From Prauserella_A sp040645195 (GTDB taxonomy: Bacteria > Actinomycetota > Actinomycetes > Mycobacteriales > Pseudonocardiaceae), in assembly GCF_040645195.1 (NCBI RefSeq), contig NZ_JBEYXW010000003.1, forward strand, positions 62,001-126,000: a stretch of 64,000 bases of DNA, written 5' to 3'. Under the pieces are notes generated by a model. The model saw only the letters and a list, made by a program, of their open reading frames with translations. It was not told the origin of the DNA and did no database searches. The translations under genes and the position numbers were made by a program. Positions 31,760 through 41,266 of this stretch are shown here, piece after piece (the stretch's first letter is position 1; each line of letters starts with the position of its first letter).

Positions 31760-33367
31760 ATGGCCCATCCGGCAGGGGGCACGAACACCGCCGTACCCGT
31801 CGCGGCACCCGCGCGGGCCGGGCTGGTGCTCACCTCGCTGATCGTGGTGGCGGGCGTGGCGAACCTGAACCTGTCCGTCGCGAACGTCGCGCTGCCCTCG
31901 ATCGGCGTGGCGTTCGACTCCTCACAGACAGCCCTCGACCTCATCTCGGTCGGCTACTCACTCGGCCTCGCCGCCTCGGTCATCTATCTCGGCGCGGTCG
32001 GTGACCGCTACGGGCGCAAGCTGATGCTCATCCTCGGCATGGTGCTGTCCATCCCGGCCTGCCTGCTCGCCGCGTACGCCCCGTCCGACACGGTCCTGTT
32101 CCTGGCCCGTGTGCTCGGCGGCCTGTCCGCCGGCCTGGCGTATCCGACGACGTTGGCACTCATCGCCGCGCTGTGGTCGGGGCCGGGGCGCACGAAGGCG
32201 ATCGCGTTGTGGTCGGCGATCGGCGGCGGGATCGCCTCGCTGGGCCCACTCGTGGCCGGCGCGCTCCTGGAGAGCTTCTGGTGGGGGTCGGTCTTCCTCG
32301 TGACGCTGCCACTCGCCGTCGTTGCCCTGCTGATGGCCGTGTTCCTGGTGCCGGGCCACGTCAACGAGACCACCGACCCGGTAGACAACCTCGGCGGCGT
32401 GCTGTCCGTATGCCTGGTGGGCGCGGTCATCCTGGCGATCAACTTCGCGCCGGTGCCTGGCAAGGGGCAGCTCGCGCTCGGCCTCGGGGTACTCGCCCTC
32501 GCCGCGCTGATCGCGTTCGTCATCCGGCAGCTGCGTGCCCGGCACCCGCTGTACGACCTGCACGTCGCGGGGCGGCGCATCTTCTGGGTCGCCGCGTGCG
32601 CCGGGATCATCGTGTTCGGCTCCCTCATGGGCTCGGCATTCGTGAGCCAGCAGTTCCTGCAGAACGTGCTCGGCTACTCGTCGCTGGAAGCCGGCAGCGC
32701 CTTCCTGCCCGCGGTCGTCTTCATGATCATCGTCGCGCCCCGTTCGGCGAAGCTCGTCGAGAGCCAAGGGGCCCGGTTCACGCTGCTCACCGGGTACGTG
32801 TTCCTCCTGCTCGCGTTCCTGTCGATGCTCCTGCTCTGGCGGGAGAGCAGCCCGTACTGGCAGGTCGCCATCGCCTACGTGTTCATCGGGATCGGCGTCG
32901 GCTTCGCAGGCACCCCCGCCTCGCACTCGCTGACGGGCGCCGTGCCCGTCGAACGCGCCGGGATGGCCTCCGGCACCGCCGACCTGCAGCGTGACCTGGG
33001 CGGCGCAATCCTCCAGTCGATCTTCGGTGCGCTGCTCACGGCCGGATACGCGGCGGCGTTCGCGGCGACGATCGCGGCCGCGCCCGACGCGGGGCAGGTC
33101 TCCGGCAGCGTGCAGAACCAGCTCACCAAGTCGTTCTCCAGCGCGGCCGACCTCGCCAACCGATACCCCCAGTACTCGCAACAGATCATCGCCGCCGCGA
33201 AGTCGTCGTTCCTGTCCGGCGCACACTGGGCCTACATCGCCGGAATCGTCGCGATCGTGCTCGGTGCCGCGATCGTCTACTTCCTGTTCCCTCGCAGGGA
33301 GCGAGAGCAGCAGCTACTGGCTGAATACCACGCCAAGGACACGAGCCGGGCGCGCAGCGTGCGCTGA
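31760..33367 (+). CDS. DHA2-family (EmrB/QacA) MFS efflux transporter
   Basis: A 535-residue, 14-segment major facilitator. It has NLNLSVANVALPSIGVAF (antiporter region near helix 1), GAVGDRYGRKLMLI (motif A) and AGTPASHSLTGAVPVERAGMASGTADLQRDLGGAI (DHA2 signature toward the end). Such pumps export drugs, dyes or antibiotics using the proton gradient. It has GGGGAG just upstream of ATG 31760. No regulator is adjacent. A strong hairpin at 33461-33498 follows, so it is probably transcribed alone. Confidence 0.92.
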   Translation: MAHPAGGTNTAVPVAAPARAGLVLTSLIVVAGVANLNLSVANVALPSIGVAFDSSQTALDLISVGYSLGLAASVIYLGAVGDRYGRKLMLILGMVLSIPACLLAAYAPSDTVLFLARVLGGLSAGLAYPTTLALIAALWSGPGRTKAIALWSAIGGGIASLGPLVAGALLESFWWGSVFLVTLPLAVVALLMAVFLVPGHVNETTDPVDNLGGVLSVCLVGAVILAINFAPVPGKGQLALGLGVLALAALIAFVIRQLRARHPLYDLHVAGRRIFWVAACAGIIVFGSLMGSAFVSQQFLQNVLGYSSLEAGSAFLPAVVFMIIVAPRSAKLVESQGARFTLLTGYVFLLLAFLSMLLLWRESSPYWQVAIAYVFIGIGVGFAGTPASHSLTGAVPVERAGMASGTADLQRDLGGAILQSIFGALLTAGYAAAFAATIAAAPDAGQVSGSVQNQLTKSFSSAADLANRYPQYSQQIIAAAKSSFLSGAHWAYIAGIVAIVLGAAIVYFLFPRREREQQLLAEYHAKDTSRARSVR

Positions 33368-33460
33368 GCCGAACACCCCGCCGAAAAAGGCAACCGAACC
33401 CGCGTAAGAGCCGCGGTACCCGCGCGTCCCCCTCCCGAACGTGTTTCATCGGCACGCGTG

Positions 33461-33498
33461 GAGGCCCCAGCGCCGTCAGGGGGGGGCGCTGGGGCCTC
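33461..33498 (+). terminator. Strong hairpin terminator after the MFS gene
   Basis: GAGGCCCCAGCGCC (33461-33474) pairs perfectly with GGCGCTGGGGCCTC (33485-33498), a 14-base GC-rich stem with a 10-base loop. There is no T-tract. Confidence 0.8.
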
Positions 33499-33512
33499 GT
33501 CATGCCCGAAAC

Positions 33513-33561
33513 TTGACAGCTACCTCTCGACGCTCAGATGATGTCATCATCCAAATGACAT
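33513..33561 (+). promoter_or_regulatory. Promoter and operator upstream of the S9 peptidase gene
   Basis: A perfect -35 TTGACA (33513-33518) is followed after 18 bases by GATGAT (33537-33542). A 7-base inverted repeat ATGTCAT-N7-ATGACAT (33541-33561) overlaps the -10 end, where a repressor would block transcription. The palindrome is of the TGATGTCATCA type that GntR-like regulators use, but no such gene is nearby. Confidence 0.55.
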
Positions 33562-33581
33562 CAACATCTGGGAGATAACTC

Positions 33582-35630
33582 GTGACACCACGTCGGCCGA
33601 TCAGCAAGACGATTGGCACCGTTACCTTCACCGATCCCTACGACTGGCTGAGCGAGGACACCGCCGAGGTGCGGCGCTGGCAGCAGGAGCAGGTCGCGCG
33701 GGCGGTCGGGACTCTGCGGTCCTCCCCGCACTTCGACACCGCGCTGGCGACGCTGCGCACGCTGCCCTCCCGCGCGGAGAGCTTTCTCGCCATCAAGATC
33801 GCGACGGCGGGTCGCTGGTTCTGGATCGGACGCAACGACGACGCGAGCGCACAGGCCGTCCGGGTCGCCACGCGGCGCAACGACGCCGGGCGGGTTCTCG
33901 TCGACGCCGCCGCGCTCACCGCGCAACGCGGCGACGGGCGGAGCACGGTGCTGTTATATGCGATCCCGTCACCAGACGGGCGTTTCGTCGCATTCAGTCA
34001 CTCCGCGGGCGGTGAACCGTTCGGCCACTACGGCGTCGTCGACGTCGACACCGGCAGGCTTCTCGACATCGCGGAACCCACGTTGCAGGGCAACATGCTG
34101 CGAGTCGCCTGGCTGCCCGACAGCAGCGGCTTCGTCGCGTACCGCCGCGCCGAGGACGGGCGGCACGCACTGCGTCTCGTGCCGGTCACTCCGGCCACCG
34201 GGACACGCGCCGAGGCGGTGTTCGACTTCGCGGACGTCTCGCCCACCGCGCTCGGGCTGACCCCACAGGTATCGCGTGGCGGCAGGTACGTACTCGGGGT
34301 GACCGTCCCCCACGAGTACGTCGCCTCGGTGATCGGCGATGTCACCACCTGGCAGTGGCGGCGGTTCACGCCGGAGGGTTTCGACGCGGAGCTCTACGGT
34401 GACTGGCTCGACGACGACACCTACCTCGCGATCGCCACCGACGACCCACGTGGGCGCGTCGTCGCCATACCGGCGGCGACCTCGACCGACTCCTCGACCT
34501 GGCGGGAGATCATCCCCGCGAGCGAAAGAGTGCTCCGTTCACTGGACATTGTGGACGGTCGACTGGTCGTCTCCGCGCTGCACGACGTCGCACTGGACAT
34601 CAGTGTGTACGAACTCGACGGGACGCTGGTGGGAGTGGCTCCGCTGCCGGCAGCCAGCGCGTCCTCCGGGCTCGTACTGGACCGTGCCCGCCCACGGACC
34701 GACGAGTTCACCTTCTGCGCCGACACGTTCACCTCCGCCGACACGACGTACCGCCTCGACCCCCGCACGGTCGAACTGGAGATCGTCAAGGCGGGTCCCG
34801 GACTCGACGGGTTGACCGTCGACCAGCACTTCGCGACCTCGGCCGACGGCACCACGATCCCGTACTTCGTGGTGGCACGGGCGGACGTCGACCGCAGCAC
34901 ACCACGACCGGCGCTGGTCAACGCCTACGGCGGTTTCAATGTGCCGTGGTTGCCCACCTTCGCCGGAGACGCACTCCCGTTTCTCGATGCCGGCGGCGTG
35001 TACGTGCGGGCGAGCCTGCGGGGCGGCAGCGAGTACGGACGCGACTGGTACGAGGCGGGACGGCGGCACCGCAAGCAGAACGTCTTCGACGACCTGCGTG
35101 CTGTCGCGGAGGACCTGCTGGCGCGGGGTATCGCGGCGCCGGGCAGGCTGGCCTTCCACGGCGCGTCCAACGGCGGGCTGCTCGCCGGCGTTGCCGCCGT
35201 CCAACAGCCGGAGCTGTGGCGCGCCGTCGTCGCGCAGGTACCCGTGCTGGACGTGCTCGAACCGCTCGCCGGCGTGCCCGGGGCCGAGGAGATCCGCGCC
35301 GTGTACGCCAAGGACTACGGCGACCCGACCGATCCCGCTGACGCCCGGCTGCTGTATTCGTACTCGCCGTGTCACAACGTCGAGCCCGGAGTGCGATACC
35401 CGGCGGTGCTACAGGTCTTCGGTGAGCACGACATCGGCTGCCCGCCGGTTCAGGGGCGCAAGTTCACCGCGGCTCTGCAGCACGCCAGCACGAGCGGTCA
35501 CCCGGTCCTGTTGCGTGTCTGGAACGACGTGGGCCACGGCAGCATCGATCCGGCGGCGGCCGCCGAGCAGCGCGCCGAGATCCTCGCGTTCGTGATGGAC
35601 CAGCTCGGCATGACCGCTACCGCGCGGTGA
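33582..35630 (+). CDS. Prolyl oligopeptidase family (S9A) serine peptidase
   Basis: A 682-residue cytoplasmic enzyme with an N-terminal beta-propeller and a C-terminal alpha/beta-hydrolase domain. Catalytic residues are visible: the nucleophile Ser in FHGASNGGLLAG, Asp in FGEHDIGCP and His in NDVGHGS. The oxyanion-region motif NAYGGFNV and LRGGSEYGRDWYEAGR are typical for S9A. The family cleaves short peptides after proline. It has no signal peptide. The GTG start follows GGGAG at good spacing. It stands alone between two terminators. Confidence 0.93.
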   Translation: MTPRRPISKTIGTVTFTDPYDWLSEDTAEVRRWQQEQVARAVGTLRSSPHFDTALATLRTLPSRAESFLAIKIATAGRWFWIGRNDDASAQAVRVATRRNDAGRVLVDAAALTAQRGDGRSTVLLYAIPSPDGRFVAFSHSAGGEPFGHYGVVDVDTGRLLDIAEPTLQGNMLRVAWLPDSSGFVAYRRAEDGRHALRLVPVTPATGTRAEAVFDFADVSPTALGLTPQVSRGGRYVLGVTVPHEYVASVIGDVTTWQWRRFTPEGFDAELYGDWLDDDTYLAIATDDPRGRVVAIPAATSTDSSTWREIIPASERVLRSLDIVDGRLVVSALHDVALDISVYELDGTLVGVAPLPAASASSGLVLDRARPRTDEFTFCADTFTSADTTYRLDPRTVELEIVKAGPGLDGLTVDQHFATSADGTTIPYFVVARADVDRSTPRPALVNAYGGFNVPWLPTFAGDALPFLDAGGVYVRASLRGGSEYGRDWYEAGRRHRKQNVFDDLRAVAEDLLARGIAAPGRLAFHGASNGGLLAGVAAVQQPELWRAVVAQVPVLDVLEPLAGVPGAEEIRAVYAKDYGDPTDPADARLLYSYSPCHNVEPGVRYPAVLQVFGEHDIGCPPVQGRKFTAALQHASTSGHPVLLRVWNDVGHGSIDPAAAAEQRAEILAFVMDQLGMTATAR

Positions 35631-35643
35631 CCACGGCCGCGGC

Positions 35644-35670
35644 GGCCACGGCGCAGCCCGCGCCGTGGCC
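35644..35670 (+). terminator. Hairpin terminator after the S9 peptidase gene
   Basis: GGCCACGGCGC-AGCCC-GCGCCGTGGCC, a perfect 11-base stem with a 5-base loop, 13 bases after the stop. Confidence 0.8.
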
Positions 35671-35860
35671 GTCAGCGGGAACCACCCACCCACGCGCGGG
35701 CCAGCGCGCCAAGCGTCTCCTCCGCTCTGCTGAAGATGCCTCTGACATTCGGATGACAGGCTCATCGCGGGCGCATCCACGCTGATCACCTGGCCAAACG
35801 CCTACACTGTGCGTCTGGAGGAACGAGCGTCCGCAGGGTCGAGCCCGCGCGAGGTGGGGT

Positions 35861-36817
35861 GTGCGCGTTCATCTCTTGCTCGCAACAGCTCTGGCGCAGG
35901 GCAACGGCACCCTGCAGGGCCCGAGCTTCCTGGACCGCGCCTTGCAGTCCCTGGTGAACGGAATCCAGTTCGGGTCCATCATCGCCATCACGGCGGTCGG
36001 TCTCTCGCTCATCTTCGGCACCACGCATTTGATCAACTTCGCGCACGGTGAGCTGGTCACCATTGGGGCCGTGGTGGCGTTCTATCTCAACGCCGCCGTG
36101 GGCGGGCCCGGCTGGCACCTCATCCCGGCGGCGGTGGCCGCCATCGCCGTCGGGGCACTGCTCGGCGGACTCGTCGACGTGGGGCTGTGGCGTCCGCTGC
36201 GCAGGCGGGGCGTCGGCCTGATCAACCTGTTCATCATCACGATCGGGCTGTCCCTGTTCTTACGGCACCTCGTGCTCGTGTTCTTCGGTACGCAGCCACA
36301 GACCTACCGCCAGTACGCCGTCCAGCAGGCTCTCACCCTCGGCCCGGTCGGCATCACTCCGCGCGACCTGGTCATCATCGTGCTCTCGGTGCTGGTGCTG
36401 TTCGGCGTCGCGGTGCTGCTGCAGCGCACGCGGACCGGCACCGCGATCCGCGCGCTGTCCAGCAACCCCGACCTCGCCGAGGCCTCCGGCATCGACGTCG
36501 ACCGGATCGTGCTCGTGGTGTGGGTGCTCGGCGGCGGGCTCGCCGCGCTGGGCGGCATCTTCTCCGGCCTGTCCCAGGTCATCACGTGGGACATGGGATT
36601 CCGGTTGCTGCTGCTCATGTTCGCCGCGATCATCCTCGGCGGGCTCGGCTCGGCCTACGGCGCGATCGTGGGCAGCTTCGTGATCGGCATCGTCGCGCAG
36701 ATGTCGAGCCTGTGGTTCCCGGTCGACCTGCAGAACGCGTGGGCACTGCTCGTGCTCATCGTCGTCCTGCTCATCCGGCCGCAGGGCATCCTCGGTGAAC
36801 GCGAACGCGTGGGCTAG
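35861..36817 (+). CDS. livH: Branched-chain amino acid-type ABC transporter permease (LivH)
   Basis: A 318-residue permease with about eight membrane segments: FGSIIAITAVGLSLIFGTTHLINFAHGE is the LivH signature near the start, and AIILGGLGSAYGAIVGSFVIGI the late one. It forms the transmembrane channel with LivM. It is the first gene of a livHMGF operon whose ATPases and permeases are complete. The natural substrate may be a branched-chain amino acid, urea or an aromatic acid, as LivH-type systems vary. Confidence 0.92.
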   Translation: MRVHLLLATALAQGNGTLQGPSFLDRALQSLVNGIQFGSIIAITAVGLSLIFGTTHLINFAHGELVTIGAVVAFYLNAAVGGPGWHLIPAAVAAIAVGALLGGLVDVGLWRPLRRRGVGLINLFIITIGLSLFLRHLVLVFFGTQPQTYRQYAVQQALTLGPVGITPRDLVIIVLSVLVLFGVAVLLQRTRTGTAIRALSSNPDLAEASGIDVDRIVLVVWVLGGGLAALGGIFSGLSQVITWDMGFRLLLLMFAAIILGGLGSAYGAIVGSFVIGIVAQMSSLWFPVDLQNAWALLVLIVVLLIRPQGILGERERVG

Positions 36818-36828
36818 GTGGGTACACA

Positions 36829-37821
36829 GTGGACTGGCAGGTGATCCTCTCGGACGCGGTGCGCGCCGGCATCGGCCCCATCGCCGCCGTGTACGCGCTC
36901 GCCGCCATCGGACTGAACCTGCACTTCGGCTACACCGGCCTGCTCAACTTCGGGCAGGTCGCGTTCATGCTCGTCGGGGCGTACGGCGTCGCCGCATCCG
37001 TGGCCACGTACCACCTACCACTGTGGACCGGTGTCCTGATCGGACTCGGCTCCTCCGTCGTGCTCGCGCTGCTGCTCGGCCTGCCGACACTGCGGCTGCG
37101 CGCTGAATACCTTGCCATCACAACGATCGCGGCCGGCGAGATACTGCGGCTGTTCTACCGGTCGAGCTGGGCCGAGCCGGTGACCGGCGGCGTCTACGGG
37201 CTCCAGCAGTTCGCCACCGACTTCTACGCCATCAGCCCGATTCCACGCGACACCTACGGTTTCTGGCTCGTCCGCTACTCGGCGCTGGACCTGTGGGCGC
37301 TCATCGTCACGTGGAGCATCGTCGCGCTGGCGACCCTGTTCATCGCCTTGCTCGTGCACAGCCCGTGGGGCCGGGTCATCCGCTCGATCCGCGAGGACGA
37401 GGACGCCGTGCGCAGCCTCGGCAAGGGCGTCTACGCCTACAAGATGCAGAGCCTCGTGCTCGGCGGAGCGATCGGGGCGTTCGCCGGCATGCTGCTAGCC
37501 ATCCAGAACCAGTCGGTGAACCCGGACAACTTCGACCCCGTCGTCACGTTCTTCCTGTACACGCTGCTGGTATTGGGCGGCGCGGGGCGGGTGCTCGGCC
37601 CGGTCGTCGGGTCGATCCTGTTCTGGGCGATCGTGACCTTCATCGACAGCGCGCTGCGCCAGGCGATCGGCACCGGCGTCATCCCGGCGGGCGTCATCAG
37701 CGCCCCCGCTGTCGGCGCCGTGCGGTTCGCACTCGTCGGGCTCGGGCTGATGCTGCTCATGATCTTCCGGCCGCAGGGCCTGCTCGGCAGCAGAAGGGAG
37801 ATGCTGGTCAATGCGCGCTGA
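36829..37821 (+). CDS. livM: Branched-chain amino acid-type ABC transporter permease (LivM)
   Basis: A 330-residue permease with about ten membrane segments. GLNLHFGYTGLLNFGQVAFMLVGAY and LRAEYLAITTIAAGEI are the LivM signatures, with the EAA-like loop IREDEDAVRSLGKGVYAYKMQ contacting the ATPase. The gene is 11 bases after livH and overlaps livG by 11 bases, so the operon is tightly coupled. Confidence 0.92.
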   Translation: MDWQVILSDAVRAGIGPIAAVYALAAIGLNLHFGYTGLLNFGQVAFMLVGAYGVAASVATYHLPLWTGVLIGLGSSVVLALLLGLPTLRLRAEYLAITTIAAGEILRLFYRSSWAEPVTGGVYGLQQFATDFYAISPIPRDTYGFWLVRYSALDLWALIVTWSIVALATLFIALLVHSPWGRVIRSIREDEDAVRSLGKGVYAYKMQSLVLGGAIGAFAGMLLAIQNQSVNPDNFDPVVTFFLYTLLVLGGAGRVLGPVVGSILFWAIVTFIDSALRQAIGTGVIPAGVISAPAVGAVRFALVGLGLMLLMIFRPQGLLGSRREMLVNAR

Positions 37822-38650
37822 CCTCGCCGGCATCGCGGCCGCGCCCGGCGTGGCCAAACCCGATCCGCTGCTGGTGGTCGACGGCGTGACCCGCGCCTTC
37901 GGCGGGCTCGTCGCCGTGCACGTCGAGCACCTGGAGGTGCAGCGGGGCAGTATTACGGCGCTGATCGGCCCCAACGGCGCCGGCAAGAGCACGCTGTTCA
38001 ACGTGCTCAGCGGATTCGACCGTGCCGACCGGGGCAGCTGGACGTTCGACGGCACCCCGGTGACGGGCCTGCCCGCCCACCGGGTGGCTCGCCGCGGGCT
38101 GGTGCGGACGTTCCAGCTGACGCGGACGCTCCCGCGGCTGTCGGTGCTGGAGAACGTCAAGCTGGCCGCCACCGGGCAACGGGGTGAACGGCTGCTGCCA
38201 TCCCTGGTGCCGCCGCTGTGGCGAGCGCAGGAACGGCAGATCGAACACCGGGCCGACGAGCTGCTGACCCGTTTCCAGCTGGACCACCTGCGCGACGCCT
38301 ACGCCGGGACGCTGTCCGGTGGCCAGCGCAAGCTTCTCGAGCTGGCTCGTGCGCTGATGGCCAGGCCCGCCATGGTCCTGCTCGACGAGCCGGTGGCCGG
38401 TGTGAACCCGGCGCTGACGCAGTCGCTGCTCGGGCACGTCCGGGATCTGCGGGACGAGGGCATGACGGTGTGCTTCGTCGAGCACGACATGGACGTCGTG
38501 ATGGGCATCAGCGATTGGGTGGTCTGCATGGCCGAGGGCGAGGTGGTCGCCGAGGGCACCCCGCCGGTCATCGCGAAGAACCCGGCCGTCATCGATGCCT
38601 ACCTCGGCGCGGAGCACGGCGAACCGGGGGTGGGTGACGATGAGCGCTGA
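37811..38650 (+). CDS. livG: ABC transporter ATPase (LivG)
   Basis: A 279-residue ATPase: Walker A GPNGAGKST, ABC signature LSGGQRK, Walker B MVLLDEPVAGVNP and switch His in CFVEHDMD. The extended VNP and the ~30-residue insert after the Q-loop (LLPSLVPPLWRAQERQIEH) are LivG traits. It partners LivF. Confidence 0.94.
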   Translation: MRADLAGIAAAPGVAKPDPLLVVDGVTRAFGGLVAVHVEHLEVQRGSITALIGPNGAGKSTLFNVLSGFDRADRGSWTFDGTPVTGLPAHRVARRGLVRTFQLTRTLPRLSVLENVKLAATGQRGERLLPSLVPPLWRAQERQIEHRADELLTRFQLDHLRDAYAGTLSGGQRKLLELARALMARPAMVLLDEPVAGVNPALTQSLLGHVRDLRDEGMTVCFVEHDMDVVMGISDWVVCMAEGEVVAEGTPPVIAKNPAVIDAYLGAEHGEPGVGDDER

Positions 38651-39371
38651 GCCGCTGTTGAGCGCAGAGGACCTCGTCGCAGGCTACGTGCCAGGGCTCA
38701 ACGTGCTGGAGGGCTGCGGTCTCGTGCTCGGCGACGGTGAGCTGGTCGGCGTCATCGGCCCGAACGGCGCAGGGAAGTCGACGCTGGTCAAGGCCATGTT
38801 CGGGTTGCTACACATCCGCCGCGGCACGGTGCGCCTGCGCGGCGAGGACGTGACGGGCCTGCCTGCACACGCGCTCGTCTCGCGGGGTATCGGCTACGTA
38901 CCCCAGCGGGACAACGTCTTTCCCACGCTGACCGTCGAGGAGAACCTGCGCATGGGTACGTACCTGCGGCCGAAGGCGTTCGCCGAACGCGTCGCCGCGG
39001 TCGAGGAGCTGTTCGGCGTGCTCGGGCAGCGCAGGCGGCAGAAGGCCGGTTCGATGTCCGGCGGCGAGCGGCAGATGCTGGGCATGGGGCGGGCGCTGAT
39101 GATGGCGCCCGGGGTGCTGCTGCTCGACGAGCCGTCGGCCGGTCTGTCCCCGCGGTACCAGGACCAGGTGTTCGAGCGGGTCAGGCAGATCAACGCCACG
39201 GGCGTGGCGATCCTGATGGTGGAGCAGAACGCCCGGCGGTGCCTGCAGATCTGCGACCGCGGCTACGTGCTCGACCAGGGACGCAACGCCTACACCGGTA
39301 CCGGCACCGAGCTACTGCACGACCCGAAGGTGATCGAGCTCTACCTCGGCACCCTGGCCCGTGCGCGATGA
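38640..39371 (+). CDS. livF: ABC transporter ATPase (LivF)
   Basis: A 243-residue ATPase: Walker A GPNGAGKST, signature MSGGERQ, Walker B VLLLDEPSAGLSP and switch region VEQNARRCL (the LivF form with Asn-Ala in place of His-Asp). ATG 38640 overlaps the livG end by 11 bases. It ends 13 bases before the stop of the convergent binding-protein gene. Confidence 0.94.
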   Translation: MSAEPLLSAEDLVAGYVPGLNVLEGCGLVLGDGELVGVIGPNGAGKSTLVKAMFGLLHIRRGTVRLRGEDVTGLPAHALVSRGIGYVPQRDNVFPTLTVEENLRMGTYLRPKAFAERVAAVEELFGVLGQRRRQKAGSMSGGERQMLGMGRALMMAPGVLLLDEPSAGLSPRYQDQVFERVRQINATGVAILMVEQNARRCLQICDRGYVLDQGRNAYTGTGTELLHDPKVIELYLGTLARAR

Positions 39372-39384
39372 CAGGTTCGCGCTC

Positions 39385-40632
39385 TCAGCCCTGTCCGGTA
39401 CTGACCTCCGTGCGCAGGCTCTGCAGCTTGCCGGTCTGGTCGTAGCCGTAGACCTCGATCGTGGCCTTGCCCGGCTCGCCCTGCGGGATGAAGTTGAGCG
39501 GGCCGCTCGCCCCGTCGTAACCGATGTCCTTGCCCTGCTGGAGCATCGTCTTGCACTCCGCGTACAAGGTGCACCTCTGCCTGCCATTGGTGACCTGGTC
39601 GATGAGGGGAGCGAACCTCGCTGGGTCGTCCGAGTTCGCCTTCGCCGCGGCCAGGGCAATGATCGTCACGCAGTCGTACACCTGGGGCGCGAACTGCACC
39701 TCGTTGAGGCTCGGGGCGAACTGGTGGAGCCGGTTGAGGAAGTCCTGGTTCGCCGCGGACGCGGGCGCCGTGCCCTTCATGCCCGCGATGACGCTGGGAT
39801 CGCGCGGCGACACCAGCGACGCCAACTGCTCGCTGCGCAGACCGTCCGCCCCGTAGACGCCGATCTGCTGCGGGCCGACACCGTTCTCGATCATGGTGCG
39901 CAGGATCTGTGTGCCCTCCTCGAACGCGATCACGCTTGCCGCGTCCGGCTGGGCGTTCTTGATCTGCTGCACGAGCTGCTGGAAGTTGGTCGACTGCGGG
40001 TCGTAGGTCTGCGTCAGCACCACCGTGGCCCCGGCGGCTTCCAGTGACTTCCTGGTGGCGTCCATGAGGCCGCGGCCGTAATCGTCGGCTCGCGCGACGA
40101 GCGCGACCCGCTTGTGTCCGTCGCCGACAATCGTCTTGGCCAGTACCGGCCCCTGCAGCGCATCGCTCGGTGCGGTGCGGAAATAGAGGCCACCGTCGTT
40201 GTAGTTGGTGAAGGTCGGCGCGGTGTTGGAGCCGGAGCACTGCACGGTGCCCGACCCGGTCACCTTGTCGATGATGGCCAGCGACATGCCGGATGCGGCT
40301 GCCCCGATGATCGCGTCGACACCGCTGGCGAGGATGCGGTCGGCGGACTGGACAGCGATGGCCTCCTGGCCGGCCTCGTCGCCTCCCGCGGGTGGCGGGA
40401 TGGGTTTGCCGAGTACGCCACCGGCATTGTTGATGTCCCTGACGGCCATGTTGAGGGCCTGGATCTGCGGGGGCCCCAGATAGGCCAGCTGTCCTGTCTC
40501 CGGTAGGACGTACCCGAGCTCGAGAGTCCCATTGCCGTGGGCATTGGGGGCGCCGCCTCCACCGCACGCGGCCGCGACCAATGCCGTCACGCTCAGGCAG
40601 ATCACCCATCGCCAGATGTTGGACGCTCGCAT
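39385..40632 (-). CDS. Amino acid ABC transporter substrate-binding lipoprotein (LivK-like)
   Basis: A 415-residue periplasmic-binding-fold type I protein. The signal peptide ends in the lipobox LVAAAC, with Cys as the lipid-anchored residue, followed by a Gly-rich linker. LGYVLPETGQLAYLGPPQIQALNMAV and NNAGGVLGKPI are typical of the ANF/LivJ family. It is encoded convergently to livHMGF, not within it, but presumably feeds that transporter. Separate transcription would let the binding protein be made in excess. Confidence 0.92.
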   Translation of the reverse strand: MRASNIWRWVICLSVTALVAAACGGGGAPNAHGNGTLELGYVLPETGQLAYLGPPQIQALNMAVRDINNAGGVLGKPIPPPAGGDEAGQEAIAVQSADRILASGVDAIIGAAASGMSLAIIDKVTGSGTVQCSGSNTAPTFTNYNDGGLYFRTAPSDALQGPVLAKTIVGDGHKRVALVARADDYGRGLMDATRKSLEAAGATVVLTQTYDPQSTNFQQLVQQIKNAQPDAASVIAFEEGTQILRTMIENGVGPQQIGVYGADGLRSEQLASLVSPRDPSVIAGMKGTAPASAANQDFLNRLHQFAPSLNEVQFAPQVYDCVTIIALAAAKANSDDPARFAPLIDQVTNGRQRCTLYAECKTMLQQGKDIGYDGASGPLNFIPQGEPGKATIEVYGYDQTGKLQSLRTEVSTGQG

Positions 40633-40877
40633 GGCTCCGCCTCCCCGTCATCCGAGAATGATGGGCGGCAGACCGGCGGACCGACCGGGCATGGCGCTCG
40701 GTGGGCGGCGCAGACTCCGCCCGGCTTTACGAAGCGTAATCAGCGTAGGTCCACGGCGGCGTCCGGTGAACCGGGCTTGCCCGATCCGATAGGTGGCCTT
40801 GACTCTGCTGCCCCTGGCGCTGCACCTGGAGTAACGTCACAGGCACAGCACGCGAGCTTTCCGGGAGGTCGACGGCA

Positions 40878-41060
40878 GTGTCGGCACGCAACCCCCTCCG
40901 CTGGCCGGGCCGCTGGGCCGACTGGTTCGAGATGCGGGGCGTCTACGTACCCGGCGAGGACAACCGTGTCGTCGACCCCTGGCGGGACTGGGGCTGGCTC
41001 ATCGTTGGCTGGCTTGCCGCACTCGCGGTGTTCATCCTGCTGTTCGCGCTCGCCGTCTGA
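40878..41060 (+). CDS. Small single-pass membrane protein
   Basis: A 60-residue protein: a charged N-terminal half (RWADWFEMRGVYVPGEDNRVVDPWRDWG) and one C-terminal membrane helix (LIVGWLAALAVFILLFALAV). The GTG start has GGGAGG 9 bases upstream. No family is recognised; the charged part should face the cytoplasm. Confidence 0.7.
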   Translation: MSARNPLRWPGRWADWFEMRGVYVPGEDNRVVDPWRDWGWLIVGWLAALAVFILLFALAV

Positions 41061-41266
41061 ACGACCCGGCACTGCGGACGGTGACCGCGCTCACCCGGCG
41101 CGGAGCGACGGTTACGGCTTGGACACAGGCGGACACCAGGTCCGCCTCAACCCCGCGTTCAGGTTGGCAGTACGCCGGGGCCGTCGTCAGAGTGGATCGA
41201 GGTGGCCCCTTACCGCCACCGAACGGAGCAAATACCCACCGCGATCGGAGCAAAGGAGCGGCAGCG

